Below, in pieces: positions 30,829 through 40,904 of a stretch of 64,000 bases of DNA; positions within the stretch are counted from its first letter, which is position 1, and every line of letters starts with the position of its first letter. Below the pieces are notes generated by a model. It did not search any database and was not told the origin of the DNA. It saw nothing but the letters and a program-made list of their open reading frames with translations. The position numbers and the translations under genes are program-made. The DNA is from Erinaceus europaeus (taxonomy: Eukaryota; Chordata; Mammalia; Eulipotyphla; Erinaceidae): contig NC_080181.1 in the NCBI RefSeq assembly GCF_950295315.1, positions 769,026-833,025 on the forward strand. Direction: 5' to 3'.

Positions 30829-31579
30829 CATACTCTAGAACAAAGACTCCTAGGACTGGCTATATCACAATTCTGATAAACTTTTTGGATCTAGTCCTGG
30901 ACCTCCTGTCCATTGTTGTTTATCTTAAAGCCTCCTTACCCACCTTCTCTTTCACAAAGATGTCACAGGAGATTCTGACATTACACTAAAGTCCAAGCAT
31001 GTACTATTCAGACCTAACCACCAAAGATGTTTTATTCTTGGCAAACCCAGGACCTTCAGTAATAATCAAGACTCCTTTTCCTGTATACTCAAAATATTGC
31101 CTTATAAATTTTTTTCTCTCTCATTTTAATTTTTTTACATGTGACTAATGGTAGGTTACAAGATTGTAAGGTTACAGTGTAGTTCCTCACCTACCACCTG
31201 AGTTCTGTATCCCCACCCTTACAACTTCCAAAGAAAGCTACTAGAGTTCTTACAAATCCTAGAAGCAGTTTGCCTATTTCAGTATTTTTTCCCTCAAGTT
31301 CATGTGTGCCAGTTCTCTACATTTCACATATGTGTGAAACCATTTGGTAGTTGTCTTTCATCTCTTTACTTTCATCTCTTTACTTATTTTGCTAAGCATA
31401 GTCACCTCCAGTTTCATCCATTTTGTCCCAAAGGATACAATAGCATCTTTTTTGATTGCAGAGTAATATTCCATGGGACATATATCTCATACCTTCTCTA
31501 GACAGTCATCTGTTCATGGGCACTTAGGTTGCTTCCACGCTTTAGCTATTGTGAATAATGCAGGTATGAACATAGTGGT

Positions 31580-31988
31580 TCATATGCCCCTTAAAATTAG
31601 AGTCTCACTGTCCACTGGATAAATGTCCAAGAGTGGTATTGATGGGTCATAATGTAATTTCATTTTTATTTGTTTAAAGGTTGTCCAAACAGTCTTCCAA
31701 AGGGGCTGTTCCAATTTGCATTCCCAGCAGCAGTGAAGCAGAGTTCCTTTTTTCTCCAAAACCTCTCCAACACCTGTCATTTCCTAGTTTGTTGATGTAA
31801 GCCATTCTCTCAGGTGTGAGATGATACCTCAGCTTAGTTTTAATTTGCATTTCTCTAATGATAGCATTAGAGTATTTCTTCATGTGTCTGTGGGCCATGT
31901 GTATCTCTTCTTTAGAAATTATCTGTTTTGTTCTTTGGCCCACTTTTTTTATTGGGTTATTGTTGCTTCTTTTGTAGATCTGTACCAA
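31580..31988 (-). pseudogene. L1 ORF2 C-terminal remnant
   Basis: Two overlapping minus-strand frames encode the end of ORF2, with the recognisable 'YNPIKKVGQRTKQI'-like region, 'MKKYSNAIIREMQIKTKLRYHLTPERMA', and the terminal zinc-finger-like 'CCWECKLEQPLWKTVW' context. Frames shift between 31674 and 31780. Confidence 0.75.
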
Positions 31989-32234
31989 TTCTGTATAGAT
32001 GTTTGATATCAGTCACTTATTTCATGTATAATTTTTCTCCCATTTATTTGGTTGCCTGGTTATCCTGGCGCAGTTTGCTTTTGATGTGTAGAAGCTTTTG
32101 ACTGTTATGTCGTCCCATTTATTTACTCTTATTTTCATTTCCCATGCCCAAGGGTTGAGTCTCCAAATACATCTTTAATGTGGAGGTCCTACAAAGTTTC
32201 ACCAACATTTTCTTCTATAAATGTTAGAGTTTTG

Positions 32235-32490
32235 GGGAATCAGGTGGTAGTGCAGCAGGTTAAGCACAGGTGGTACAAAGCGTAAGGACCAGTGTAAGAA
32301 TCCCAGTTCAAGTCCCCGGCTCCCTACCTGCTGGGGACTCACTTCACAGGCAGTGAAGTAGGTCTGCAGATGTCTATCTTTCTCCTGTCCTAGCCAACAA
32401 TGATGACATCAATAATAACTACAACAATAAAAAAACAACAAGGGCAACAAAAGGGAATAAATAAATAAATGTTTAAAAATTTAAAAAAAT
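32235..32490 (+). mobile_element. SINE family A in L1
   Basis: 'caggtggtagtgcagcaggtt' head, 'gtcctagccaacaatgatgac' body end and a 'caagggcaacaaaaggg' tail. The host L1 is interrupted after 'aaatgttagagtttt' and resumes near 33119 with 'tgtgtagagtttctgg'. Confidence 0.9.
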
Positions 32491-32625
32491 GTGTAGAGAG
32501 ATACAGGAAACCAGAGCACTGCTCAGCTCAGGCTTATGGTAGTGCTGGTGACTGAAGCTGGGACCTCAGAGCCTTAGGCATGAAAGTCTTTTGCAGAATC
32601 ATTATACTGTCTTTCCAGCATGAAC
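32491..32625 (-). mobile_element. SINE family D fragment in nested cluster
   Basis: 'cagagcactgctcagctcagg', 'gctggtgactgaagctggg' and 'aatcattatactgtctttcc' form a minus-strand family D copy directly after the tail of the previous SINE. Confidence 0.8.
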
Positions 32626-32644
32626 ATTTAAAAAGTGATAATAG

Positions 32645-32941
32645 GGAGCCGGGCGGTAGTGCAGCAGGTTAAGCACACATGGCGCAAAGCGCAAGGACTG
32701 GCGTAAGGATCCCGGTTCGAACCCCCGGCTCCCAGGGGATTCAGGGGAGTCACTTCACTGGCATGAAGCAGATCTGCAGGTGTCTATCTTTATCTCCCCT
32801 TCTCTGTCTTCCCCTCCTCTCTACATTTCCCTCTGTCCTATCCAACAAGGATGACATCAATAACTACAACAATAATAACTACAACAATAAAAACAACAAG
32901 GCAACAAAAAGGAAAATAAATACATATTAAAAAAAACTTAA
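32645..32941 (+). mobile_element. SINE family A, well preserved
   Basis: Head 'gggagccgggcggtagtgcag' with an intact 'ggttcgaaccc' B box, CT-rich body, 'gtcctatccaacaaggatgac' and a long CAATAA tail. It is among the least diverged copies in the window. Confidence 0.93.
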
Positions 32942-32956
32942 AAAAAAACTAAAAAT

Positions 32957-33118
32957 AGTGGTCTGGGAGGTAGTGCAGTGGTAAAGCTTTGGACTCTCAA
33001 GCATGAGGTCCTGAGTTCGACCCCCCCCGACAGCACATGTGACAAAGTGATGTCCAGTTCTTTCTCCTCTTCTTTCTCATAAACAAAATCTTGTAAAAAA
33101 AAAAAAAAAGAAAGAAAA
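32957..33118 (+). mobile_element. SINE family C
   Basis: 'ggtctgggaggtagtgcagtg', 'ggactctcaagcatgaggtc', 'gagttcgacccc', a CT-rich body and a 15-A tail. Confidence 0.88.
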
Positions 33119-33151
33119 AAAATGTGTAGAGTTTCTGGTCTATTATCTAGT

Positions 33152-33215
33152 TTTTTTTCCCCAGTGCTTTATCCACTGCACCAGCTCCTGTGCAATTAAG
33201 TTCTTTATTTATTTT
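33152..33215 (-). mobile_element. short SINE family C fragment
   Basis: 'ccagtgctttatccactgc' with 'accagctcc' is the complement of a family C head. atctag occurs on both sides (about 33145 and 33222) and may be its target duplication. Confidence 0.6.
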
Positions 33216-33400
33216 CTAATATCTAGATCTTTAATCCATTTTGATTTGACCTTGGTGTACAGTTGTTGGGTATGCCAGCTCCCCCTGGCTTCTGCTTAAC
33301 CATATGCCTATATAGGGATTGATTTGATCCCATTCAAAGCTTTGGTCTATTTACATAAATCACTTTTACATTTACATAAAGCACCACACTCCCTCCAGGG

Positions 33401-33429
33401 GATTGGTGGTTTAGTGGTAGAATTCTCAT
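33401..33429 (+). other. tRNA-Gly-like stretch in LTR U3
   Basis: 'gattggtggtttagtggtag' followed by 'aattctc' closely resembles the 5' half of tRNA-Gly, including its A box. The 3' half and B box are absent, so this is not a tRNA gene. Confidence 0.7.
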
Positions 33430-33431
33430 CT

Positions 33432-33520
33432 GCTCCGCCCCCTCTCCTTGTCACACCCTGATCTTCCACCAGTCACTTTTTGCTCCACCCTCTCTATATC
33501 ACATCCTGTTTCCACCCTAC
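33432..33520 (+). repeat. two ~45-bp tandem units in LTR U3
   Basis: 'tgctccgccccctctcc...cacaccctgatcttccacc' and 'tgctccaccctctctat...cacatcctgtttccaccc' are imperfect direct repeats immediately upstream of the TATA box, as in enhancer duplications of retroviral U3 regions. Confidence 0.75.
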
Positions 33521-33528
33521 TTGGAGAG

Positions 33529-33556
33529 TATAAAAACAGCTGCTCTTCTGATTAAA
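33529..33556 (+). promoter_or_regulatory. LTR TATA box and poly-A signal
   Basis: TATAAAAA at 33529-33536 and ATTAAA at 33551-33556 are in promoter-then-polyadenylation order on the plus strand, which orients the LTR. Confidence 0.7.
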
Positions 33557-34384
33557 GACACTTGGAAATTGCTTTCTGGCTCCAAGAGTTCCAGATTGTA
33601 TCTCCTGCGAAGTTAGTGCGGCATGAGTTCCTAATCCCTCTCCCACGCAGCAGCCTAGATCGGCTCCAGTTGAGTTCTCTCCAACCCAGAGAGCTCGAGC
33701 TTGGGAAGAAGCACCCTCAGGCCATCCCGGCATCCAGTATTAGGTGGTGGTCTGGTTTCACTTTTCTACATGTGGGGTCCAGTTTTCCCAGCACCACCTG
33801 TTGAAGAGACCTTCTTTATAACAGGTTTTGGCCCCTTTGTCATATATTAAGTGCCAGTGTCATGTTGTTCTGACTACTACTGCTCTTCAGTATAAACTGA
33901 AGTTGGGAGTGTGATACCTCTGTATTTTCCCTTTTTTTCCTCAGAAGTACTTTGGAAATGTGTGGCCTTTTGTTGTTCCATATAAATTTTTGCACACATT
34001 GTTTAATTTTCTTGAAAAATGCCACTCAGGTCTTAATAGAGATTGCATTGAAATTGTAGATTGCTTTTGGTAGAATGGCTATTCTCATACTGTTATTCTC
34101 CCAATCCAGGAAAAAAGAATGTCCTTCCACTTCTGTGTGTCCTTCTCTATTTCTTTTAGCAATGTCCTATAGTTTTCATTATAAGGGTCCTTCACCTCCT
34201 GCATGAGATTCAGTCACCCTAAGTTATTGTATCTTTTGAACTTCTACTGTAAATGAGATTTGAGTCTTTTATTTCCCTTTCCTCTGACTTTTTTTTTGTA
34301 TACAGAAATGCAACAGCTTTGTGTGCATTGATTTTGTATCCTTTTACTCTACTGAATTTATTAATTATTTCCAGTAGTTTTTTG

Positions 34385-34460
34385 ATAAAGTCTTTGGGGT
34401 TCTCCAGTTATATTGTCATGTCATCATAAATAAAGATAGTTTGATTTCTTCCATTCCAAA
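34385..34460 (-). pseudogene. L1 reverse-transcriptase catalytic block
   Basis: Minus-strand codons read 'FIYDDMTI', with the paired aspartates at 34420-34425. This corresponds to the catalytic 'FADD' motif of L1. The frame is broken on both sides. Confidence 0.7.
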
Positions 34461-34653
34461 TTCTATGCCTTTGATATCTCTTTCTGATTGCAGTGACTAG
34501 AACCTCGACGACTATGTTGAGTAACATTGGAGATAGTAGATATCTTTATCTGGTTCCTGATTTTAGGGGAAAGTTTTCAGCTTTCCCCCATTAAGAATGA
34601 TGTTAGCTGTGGGTTTATCATAAATAGTTTTTATTGTACTGATAAATAGTACT

Positions 34654-34885
34654 TGGAGCCGGGTAGTGGTGCACCTAGTTGAGTGCACACATTACAGTAC
34701 ACAAGGACCCAGGTTTGAGCCCCCAGTCCCCACCAGCAGGGGGAAAGTTTTGTGAGTGGTGAAGCAGTGCTGCAGGTGTTTCCCTGTCTCTCTATCTCCC
34801 CCATCCCTCTAGATTTCTGGCTGTCTCTAGCCAATAAATAAAGATTAATAATAATAATAATAATAAAAATAAAAGAAAGTTTAAA
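34654..34885 (+). mobile_element. SINE family B in L1
   Basis: 'gccgggtagtggtgcacctag' head, 'ggtttgagcccccagtcccc', CT-rich body, 'agccaataaataaag' and a (TAA)n tail at 34845-34866. L1 sequence resumes at about 34890. Confidence 0.92.
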
Positions 34886-35493
34886 AAAGAGAGAGAAATG
34901 GTCCTTGGAAGCCTTTGTCATAAAAGGGTGTTGAATCCTGTTGAATATCTTTTTGGCATCAGTTGATATGACCATGTGACATTTATCTTTTTGTTGTTGT
35001 TGTTGTTATGACAATTACATTGATTGACTTGCAGATTTTGAACCATCCCTGTTTCCAGGTTTGAATCCCACCGGTCTTAGTGAGCTATTCTCTTGATATG
35101 TTGTTGGATTTGATTTGCCAAGATCTTGTTCAGGATGTTTGCATCAATGTTAATCAGGGATAGAGGTCTATAGTTTTCTTTTCTGGTAGAGTCCTTTCCT
35201 ACTTTGAGGATCAAAGTGAAGTTAGCATCATAAAACATGTTTGAGAGTAACTGTCCCTCCTTAATTTTCTGGAAGAGTTTGATGGGAATCAATTTTAGTT
35301 CTTTTTTGAAAGTCTTATAGAATTCATTAGTAAAGCCATCTGGGCCTGGGATTTTATTCTCAGGAAGATTTTTGATGGCTGATTCAATTTCAATACTAGT
35401 GATTGGCTTATTTAAGCTATCTACTTCCTGTTGGGTTAGGCTTGGCAGGTGATATGATTCTAGAAATGAATCCATCTCTTCTTGGTTGTCCAA
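34886..35493 (-). pseudogene. L1 ORF2 reverse-transcriptase remnant
   Basis: The longest intact piece of this L1 (35077-35493) encodes '[20 protein letters not shown]', 'FYKTFKKEL' and '[20 protein letters not shown]', the N-terminal fingers region of L1 reverse transcriptase. After a stop near 35077, a second frame carries 'ISTDAKKIFNRIQHPF' (about 34926-34973), the motif A block. Stops and frame shifts separate the blocks, and a SINE interrupts further downstream. Confidence 0.88.
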
Positions 35494-36368
35494 TTTAATT
35501 GCATAGAGATGGCATAATTCTGATGTATTATTCTTTGTTTCTCTCTATCTTCAGTTGTAATTTAATCTCTCTCATTCCTGATTGTTTTCATCATAGTTTT
35601 CTTGTTTTTTCTTTTTGTGAGCCTAGCCAGTCATTTATATGTTACTTATTCTTTCAAATAACCAGCTCTTGGTTTCATTAATCTTTTCAGTCGTCTTTCT
35701 GGATTCTATTTCATTAACTTCTGCTCTGATTTTGACTATTTCCTTCCTCCTGCTGACTTCTGGGTCTCTTTTCTGCTACTTGCCTAGTTAACTCAGTTGT
35801 GATGTTAGGTAGCTTACCTGAGATCTTTGCTGCTTTGTTAACATGCTATAAACTTCCCTCCTAGGACAGATTTTGCTGCATCCCACAGTGCCCAGTAGTT
35901 GGTCTCTTCATTTTCACTGTTTTCCAAGTAAATTTTAAGTTCTTTTGATTTCTTGAGTGACCCAGGTACTATTCAGAGGTATATTTCAGTCTCCACAGTT
36001 TGGGTGTATTTCTTTGTTATTTTTTTGTGTTTGATTTCTAACCTCACTGCCTCATGGTCAGAACAGATACTTTTTATGATTTCAATATCCACATATTTCT
36101 TAAGGCTATCTTTATGTCTCAACACATGGTCAATCCTTGAAAATGCCCCATGTGCACTTAAAAATAATGTATATTCTTTTTAATGGGGATGAAAGTTTCT
36201 GGATTTATCTGTTAGGCTCATCTCATCTATGACTTCATTTGAAGCCTCTATTTCCTTGTTGATTTTTTTGTCCTGATGATCTGTCTCTTGCTGTGAGTGG
36301 TGTGTTGAGGTCTCCTACTAACACTGTGTTGCTATCAATGCCTCTCTTGAGGTCATTAAAAGTTACAT

Positions 36369-36705
36369 TTTTTTTTGCCTCCAGGGTTACTGCTGGGGCT
36401 CAATGCCTACACTAGGAGTCCACTGCTCCTAGAGGCCATTTTTCCCATTTTTGTTGCCCTTATTGTTGTTGTCATTATTATTGTTGTCATTGCTCTTGAT
36501 GTTGTCAGATAGGACAGAGAGAAATCGAGAGAGGAGGGGAGACAGAGAGGAGGAGAGAAAGACAGACACCCGTAGACCTGCTTCACCACTTGTGAAGTGA
36601 CCCCCCTGAAGGTGGGGAGCCAGAGGCTTGAACCTGGATCCTTAGCTGGTCCTTGGGCTTCACGCCATGTGCGCTTAACCCACTGCACTAACGCCCGACT
36701 CCCAG
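36369..36705 (-). mobile_element. SINE family A, long form
   Basis: 3' module complement, 'cagataggacagagagaaat' body and a head complement ending 'cactaacgcccgactccc'. A perfect 9-bp duplication, aagttacat, lies at 36360-36368 and 36706-36714. Confidence 0.92.
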
Positions 36706-36764
36706 AAGTTACATATATATATTTTCTAATTTCTCTTTTACAATCTCTGTCTCTATCTGTCTAC

Positions 36765-37000
36765 CAGGGTCATCACTAGGGTTCAGTGCCTACATGGGTA
36801 ATCCTATCGCTTGGGAGGACCTTTTTGTTTGTTTGTTTAATGAGATAGCAAGAAACAGAGGGAGGAAAGGAGAGAGAGACCCCTGCAGTACTGCTCCACC
36901 ATTCATGATGCTTCCCTCCAGCAGGTGGGGTCTGGAGAGTTGAAACTGAGTCCTGACACATGATAACATGCTCTGTCCTGGTGCACCACCATCCAGTTCC
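36765..37000 (-). mobile_element. SINE family B
   Basis: 'ccagggtcatcactagggttc' module complement, a (TTTG)n stretch, purine-rich body, 'cctgcagtactgctccacc' and a head complement ending 'caccaccatccagttcc'. Confidence 0.85.
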
Positions 37001-37002
37001 AA

Positions 37003-37532
37003 AATAGTTTATTTAAAAAGTTTTAGAATTTTAGCAAAATCAAGAGGCAAATATAGAGAATTCCCACATATTCTACCACCACCTCCACTCCCCTGTCATC
37101 AGTGCCCACTCTAGCAGGGCCACCTGACAGAACATGAGCCTATACTAGCTGTCATCACATAGTCCACAGCTGGTACTGGGCCACTCTAAGTACTGGATAT
37201 TCTGTGAGCTCAGACACGCACACAACAACACATGCACACCATGAATGCATCTAAGTGTTTTCTTTGCCCTAAAATTCTACCTAGTCATTCTTCCTCCCAG
37301 CAAAATCTGCCAGCCCCGATCCTTTTACTACCTGCATTGTTTTGCCTTCTTCAGATTATCATGAGTTGGATTTATATAGTAAGCAGTTTTTTTTTCAAAT
37401 TGGCTTCTCTCACTTACAGATATACATGTTAAGAGTCTTAAGAGTTCTCCATGTCTTTTCACAACCTTTCAGTTCATTTATTTTTGTCACTGAACAAAAA
37501 AAAATCATCTTCTGGATGTGCCACATTTACCT
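37003..37532 (-). mobile_element. old L1 3' region
   Basis: The minus strand resembles an ancient L1 3' UTR: 'gagttctccatgtcttttcac', 'ttcatttatttttgtcactg' and 'cttctggatgtgccacattt' parallel the L1M '...tggcttgatagctcatttc...ttgtctggatgtaccac' region. Confidence 0.6.
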
Positions 37533-37810
37533 ATAACATTTCTTCTTAACAGTCTTGTTTTCATTTCTTCACAAGAATCCAAAAGTGCAAATTTCTTTCT
37601 CACTAGTGGGAAAAGCAGAGATGATAAGAAAATCTATTTTCACAAGACTCTTCAACAAAAAGGTAAGTTAAATCAGGAGAGCATTTTACAAACATAAGTT
37701 ATAGAGAGAAAACTATTGCAGGAAGACAATCCATCTCAAAGTCTAGGGATGACTAAAAAAATGTGAACATGTCTTAGAGACTTCAAGTTAAAATAGTTCA
37801 TTAAATCTAT
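37533..37810. other. unassigned AT-rich sequence
   Basis: Nothing recognised. Confidence 0.4.
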
Positions 37811-38030
37811 AAGAACTCAGGCTGGGGAGATAGCATAATGGTTCTGCAAAAGACTTTTATGCTTTGAGACCTTGAGGCTCCAAGGCCCCAGGTTCAATCC
37901 CCAGTTTCACGATAAGCCAGAGTTGAACAGTGCTCTGGCCTTTCTCTCTGCATCTTTCTCTCTATAGCTCTCTCTGTCTGTCTCATTAAAATAAAATAAA
38001 TAATAATAATAATAATAAAGCTAGCCAACA
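37811..38030 (+). mobile_element. SINE family D
   Basis: 'ggctggggagatagcataatgg', 'ggttcaatccccagtttc', 'gagttgaacagtgctctgg', a CT-rich body and an (AATAAT)n tail. This is the most complete family D copy and defines the order used to call the fragments elsewhere. Confidence 0.88.
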
Positions 38031-38093
38031 TTAAAAACTATAAAAATTCCAATTAAAAATACTTTTAGGTGACAAATGAAAATACTCTATACT

Positions 38094-38309
38094 GGGTCCA
38101 GGTGGTGGTGCACCTAGTCGAGAGCACATGTTATAGTGCACAAGGACCCAGGGTCAAGTCCCTGGTCCCCACCTGTAGGGGGAAAACTTCATGAGTAGTG
38201 AAGCAGGGCTGCAGGTATCTCTCTGTCTCTCTCCCTCTCTATCTCCCTCTCCCCTCTTGACTTCTGGCTGTTTCTATCAAGTAAATAAAGACAATTAAAA
38301 AAAAAAAAA
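38094..38309 (+). mobile_element. SINE family B
   Basis: 'ggtggtggtgcacctagtcg' head, 'tccctggtccccacctgtag', CT-rich body, 'tatcaagtaaataaag' and a poly-A tail. The duplication actctatact (38084-38093) / actccatact (38310-38319) has one mismatch. Confidence 0.92.
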
Positions 38310-38489
38310 ACTCCATACTAAGCTCTCCAAACATAATTCCATTTAGATGAAATGGACTGGGAAATAAGCCTCCCTCACACAGAAAGAGGCTACCATTGTA
38401 GACACAGAGTTCAACTAGTTGTGACAAATCTACATACTGACATGTTTCACGATCATGATAAAGACAGAAAATATATATTTTTGTTTGTT

Positions 38490-38850
38490 ATGTCAGTCTT
38501 ACATTTTTTGTGATTTAAAATAGTGAATTTACAAGATTGTAAGATAATAGGGTATAGTTCTACACCATTTCTCCACCAAAGTTTTGTGTCCTACCACCAG
38601 CAATAGCCACTTTAGTTCTCCTAGGTCTTAGATAAGGATTGACTATATATGTATTTTTTTTCAAGTCCATATGTTTCAATTCTTTATACTCCACACATAA
38701 GTGAAATCACCAGGTAGCTGTCCTTCATTTCCTTACTTTACTCAGCACAGTCACCATCAGTTCTGTCCATTTTGTCCCGGAGGACGCAATATAGTCCCTT
38801 TAATTACTGAGTAGTGTTCCACTGAGTATATGTCCTATGACTTGTTCTTG
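38490..38850 (-). mobile_element. L1 3' region
   Basis: Parallels the start of the large L1 at 31.1-31.5 kb: 'tttacaagattgtaag', 'ccatatgtttcaattctttat', 'ttctgtccattttgtccc' and 'gagtagtgttccactg' match the same order there. Confidence 0.85.
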
Positions 38851-39127
38851 GGTTTTTTTTTGTATTTATATAACTCAAATGAGTACTTCTTATTCTACTG
38901 TTAAAGGCTTCCCTCCTTATTCTATCAAAATATTCATCATACAGTTTATTTTTAGATATTTAAATTTTTCAATCTGGAAAATGAAAGGGCATGTGCCTGA
39001 GGAGGACGAGGGCCATTTGAGTAAAGTGGCTGGCCTTATGGAGAAGCTGAAGCCTGTTTTTATTCACTTTTAAGGCCCTGTCTCCACTTCCTTTCTAGGC
39101 CACACCTACACTTACTACAACTCCCAG

Positions 39128-39220
39128 GTAAAAAATATTTTCATTCATATCATAAGTGTCACCATTTGTGCTGTTTCCATCTTGGCATTATCATTAGTAA
39201 ATTGACTTTGTATAGACACA
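39128..39220. repeat. duplicated segment, copy 1 (left part)
   Basis: 'gtgtcaccatttgtgctgtt' through 'agacacatattttcac' is about 93% identical by eye to 40378-40475. The copy is interrupted by a SINE and resumes at 39570-39642. Confidence 0.85.
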
Positions 39221-39229
39221 TATTTTCAC

Positions 39230-39569
39230 TTTATTTTTTTAAATGTTTTTCTTTTCCTTTTTATTTTATCTTTTTTTTATTTCACTTTAATTAATTAATT
39301 AATTAATTAATTCCCTTTAGTTGCCCTTGTTTTATTGTTGTAGTTATTGTTATTGATGTCATCGTTGTTGGATAGGACAGAGAGAAATGGAGAGAGGAGG
39401 GGAAGACAGAGAGTGGGGGTAGAAAGATAGACACCTGCAGACCTGCTTCACCGCTTATGAAGCAACTCCCCTGCAGGTGGGGAGCCTGGGGCTCGAACCG
39501 GGATCCTCATGCTGATTCTTGCGCCTTGCGCCACGTGCGCTTAACCTGCTGCCCTACTGCCCAACTCCC
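39230..39569 (-). mobile_element. SINE family A inside duplicated segment
   Basis: (AATT)n and T-rich start, 'tgttggataggacagagaga', and a well-kept head complement ('cgccacgtgcgcttaacc'). The duplication tattttcac lies at 39221-39229 and 39570-39578. The insertion postdates the segment duplication or hit only one copy. Confidence 0.92.
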
Positions 39570-39642
39570 TATTTTCACGTTTTTAAGCAAGTACATAGTA
39601 GAGTTAGACTCATTTAATGTCTAGCTAACATGACACAGGTCC
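39570..39642. repeat. duplicated segment, copy 1 (right part)
   Basis: 'aagcaagtacatagtag' and 'actcatttaatgtctagcta' match 40480-40533. Confidence 0.85.
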
Positions 39643-39779
39643 TTCCATTTTCCTCTTCCTTCTCAGGTAAGAAAAATAAGACCTGGCTTCCTCAGGTATT
39701 TTCCAAATTCTCTTCCCTCTCAGCAATGGGGCAAAAACAAATTTCCTGATCATAAGATTTCCAAGTCTCGGTAGAATGA

Positions 39780-39915
39780 GATCCAGGGTCCTCTGATGAT
39801 CTCCCCTAAAATTTCTCCCCTCTGGGTATATGGACCAAAATTCTTTTGGGGGTGCAGAAGGTGGAAGGTCTGGCTTCTGTAACTGCTTCTCTGCTAGACA
39901 GGTTGATCCATACAG
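39780..39915 (-). mobile_element. repeat X, internal fragment
   Basis: Read on the minus strand this matches the join of the two repeat X blocks at 27.0/27.3 kb: 'cagaagccagaccttcc', then 'aattttggtcc' and 'cagaggac'. Its uninterrupted join independently supports the SINE insertion there. Confidence 0.75.
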
Positions 39916-40083
39916 CCAGCCAAGACAGAAAATATTGGGTTGTCAGAAAACTCATGACATATTTTTGTACACTTTTCTCTGCAAAAATATGTTGTGACTT
40001 CTCTGACAACCCATTATTTCTATCACCCCCAAATTTTGCCTTATGTCCCTTCATCCTCAATCCCTAAATATCCAAACTCCGAG

Positions 40084-40370
40084 CAACACCTTCTATGAGA
40101 CTATATCTGATTTCTCCTCTCTAGAATTTCATGCAAACAAAGTCATACCCTCTTGATTGTGATGTCCTCTACTCAAACTAATGTTTTAGAGAGTCATGCA
40201 CAATTTTGTATGTATCAGTAGCTATATCTTTCCTTCACTGCTGGATGGTATTCCATTGCATGGACAAGCCAGAATTTGTTTTTCCCATCCAGGTACTAAC
40301 CAGATCCATGCCTGCTTACTTCCTGAGGTAAGAGGAGATTGGGTGTGTCCAGAGTGGTCTACCCATAGAT
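40084..40370 (-). mobile_element. old L1 3' region, first part
   Basis: 'cactgctggatggtattccat' with 'tttgtttttcccatccagg' parallels the L1 3' UTR 'cactgctgtatagtattcc...' region on the minus strand. Confidence 0.55.
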
Positions 40371-40377
40371 AGAAAAA

Positions 40378-40533
40378 AATATTTTCCATTCATATCTTGA
40401 GTGTCACCATTTGTGCTGTTTCCATCTTGGCACAATCATTAGTAAATTGACTTTGTGTAGACACATACTTTCACTTTCTTGAGCAAGTACCTAGTATAAT
40501 TAGACTCATTTAATGTCTAGCTAACACGACACA
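40378..40533. repeat. duplicated segment, copy 2
   Basis: Uninterrupted copy of the segment at 39128-39220 plus 39570-39642, in direct orientation about 1.25 kb away. It lies between L1-like blocks and may itself be part of that old L1. Confidence 0.85.
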
Positions 40534-40640
40534 GTGTGGGGTTGCTTTCCACAGTGGGTTGAGCCATTTTCAACTCCTTCACATCTTACATGTGTGAGTC
40601 CAGTGGGTCTCCATTTTCACCAACAATTAGTACAGATTTT
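40534..40640 (-). mobile_element. old L1 3' region, second part
   Basis: 'gctttccacagtgggttgagc', 'ttcacatcttacatgtg' and 'ccattttcaccaacaattag' parallel L1 'gttttccacagtggctgcaccat...caccaacac'. Confidence 0.6.
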
Positions 40641-40663
40641 TTATCTTAAAATACAGTTGTTTA

Positions 40664-40904
40664 GGGGAGTCGGGCAGTAGCGCAGTGGGTTAAGCGCATG
40701 TGGCGCAAGGCGCAAGGACCAGTGTAAGGATCCCAGTTCGAGCCCTGGCTCCCCACCTGCAGAGGAGTCACTTCACAGGCGGTGAAGCAGGTCTGCAGTT
40801 GTCTTTCTCTCCCCCCCATCTTCCCCTCCTCTCTCCATTTCTCTCTGTCCTATCCAATAACAACTATAACAATAAAACAAGGGCAACATAAAGGGAATAA
40901 AAAA
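40664..40904 (+). mobile_element. SINE family A, recent
   Basis: 'gggagtcgggcagtagcgcag' head, 'agttcgagcc' B box, CT-rich body, 'gtcctatccaataacaac' and A tail. A perfect 14-bp duplication, aatacagttgttta, lies at 40650-40663 and 40905-40918. Confidence 0.95.

Larger units (their letters stand above)
33264..33732 (+). mobile_element. solo LTR, 469 bp
   Basis: Begins TGTTGGG and ends CCCGGCA, near-inverted TG...CA termini. The flanks tacagt (33258-33263) and tccagt (33733-33738) make a 6-bp target duplication with one mismatch, and the host L1 reads continuously when the insert is removed. It contains a TATA box, an ATTAAA signal and a duplicated U3 block. The 6-bp duplication favours a class II (ERVK-like) origin. 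No internal region is present, so it is a recombined solo LTR. Confidence 0.85.
31108..36359 (-). mobile_element. large antisense L1 with nested insertions
   Basis: Reading on the minus strand, the element runs from ORF2 endonuclease sequence near 36359, through the reverse transcriptase (35.5-34.4 kb) and the ORF2 C-terminal end (32.0-31.6 kb), to the 3' region ending near 31108. At least seven later insertions interrupt it: 32235-32490, 32491-32625, 32645-32941, 32957-33118, 33152-33215, 33264-33732 and 34654-34885. No ORF1 or 5' UTR was seen, so it is 5'-truncated or continues beyond the SINE at 36.4 kb unrecognised. Multiple frame breaks make it inactive. Confidence 0.92.

Noticed and set aside
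33401..33429. tRNA-Gly gene
   Set aside because: Only the 5' half is similar. There is no anticodon arm, B box or acceptor pairing, and it lies inside an LTR.
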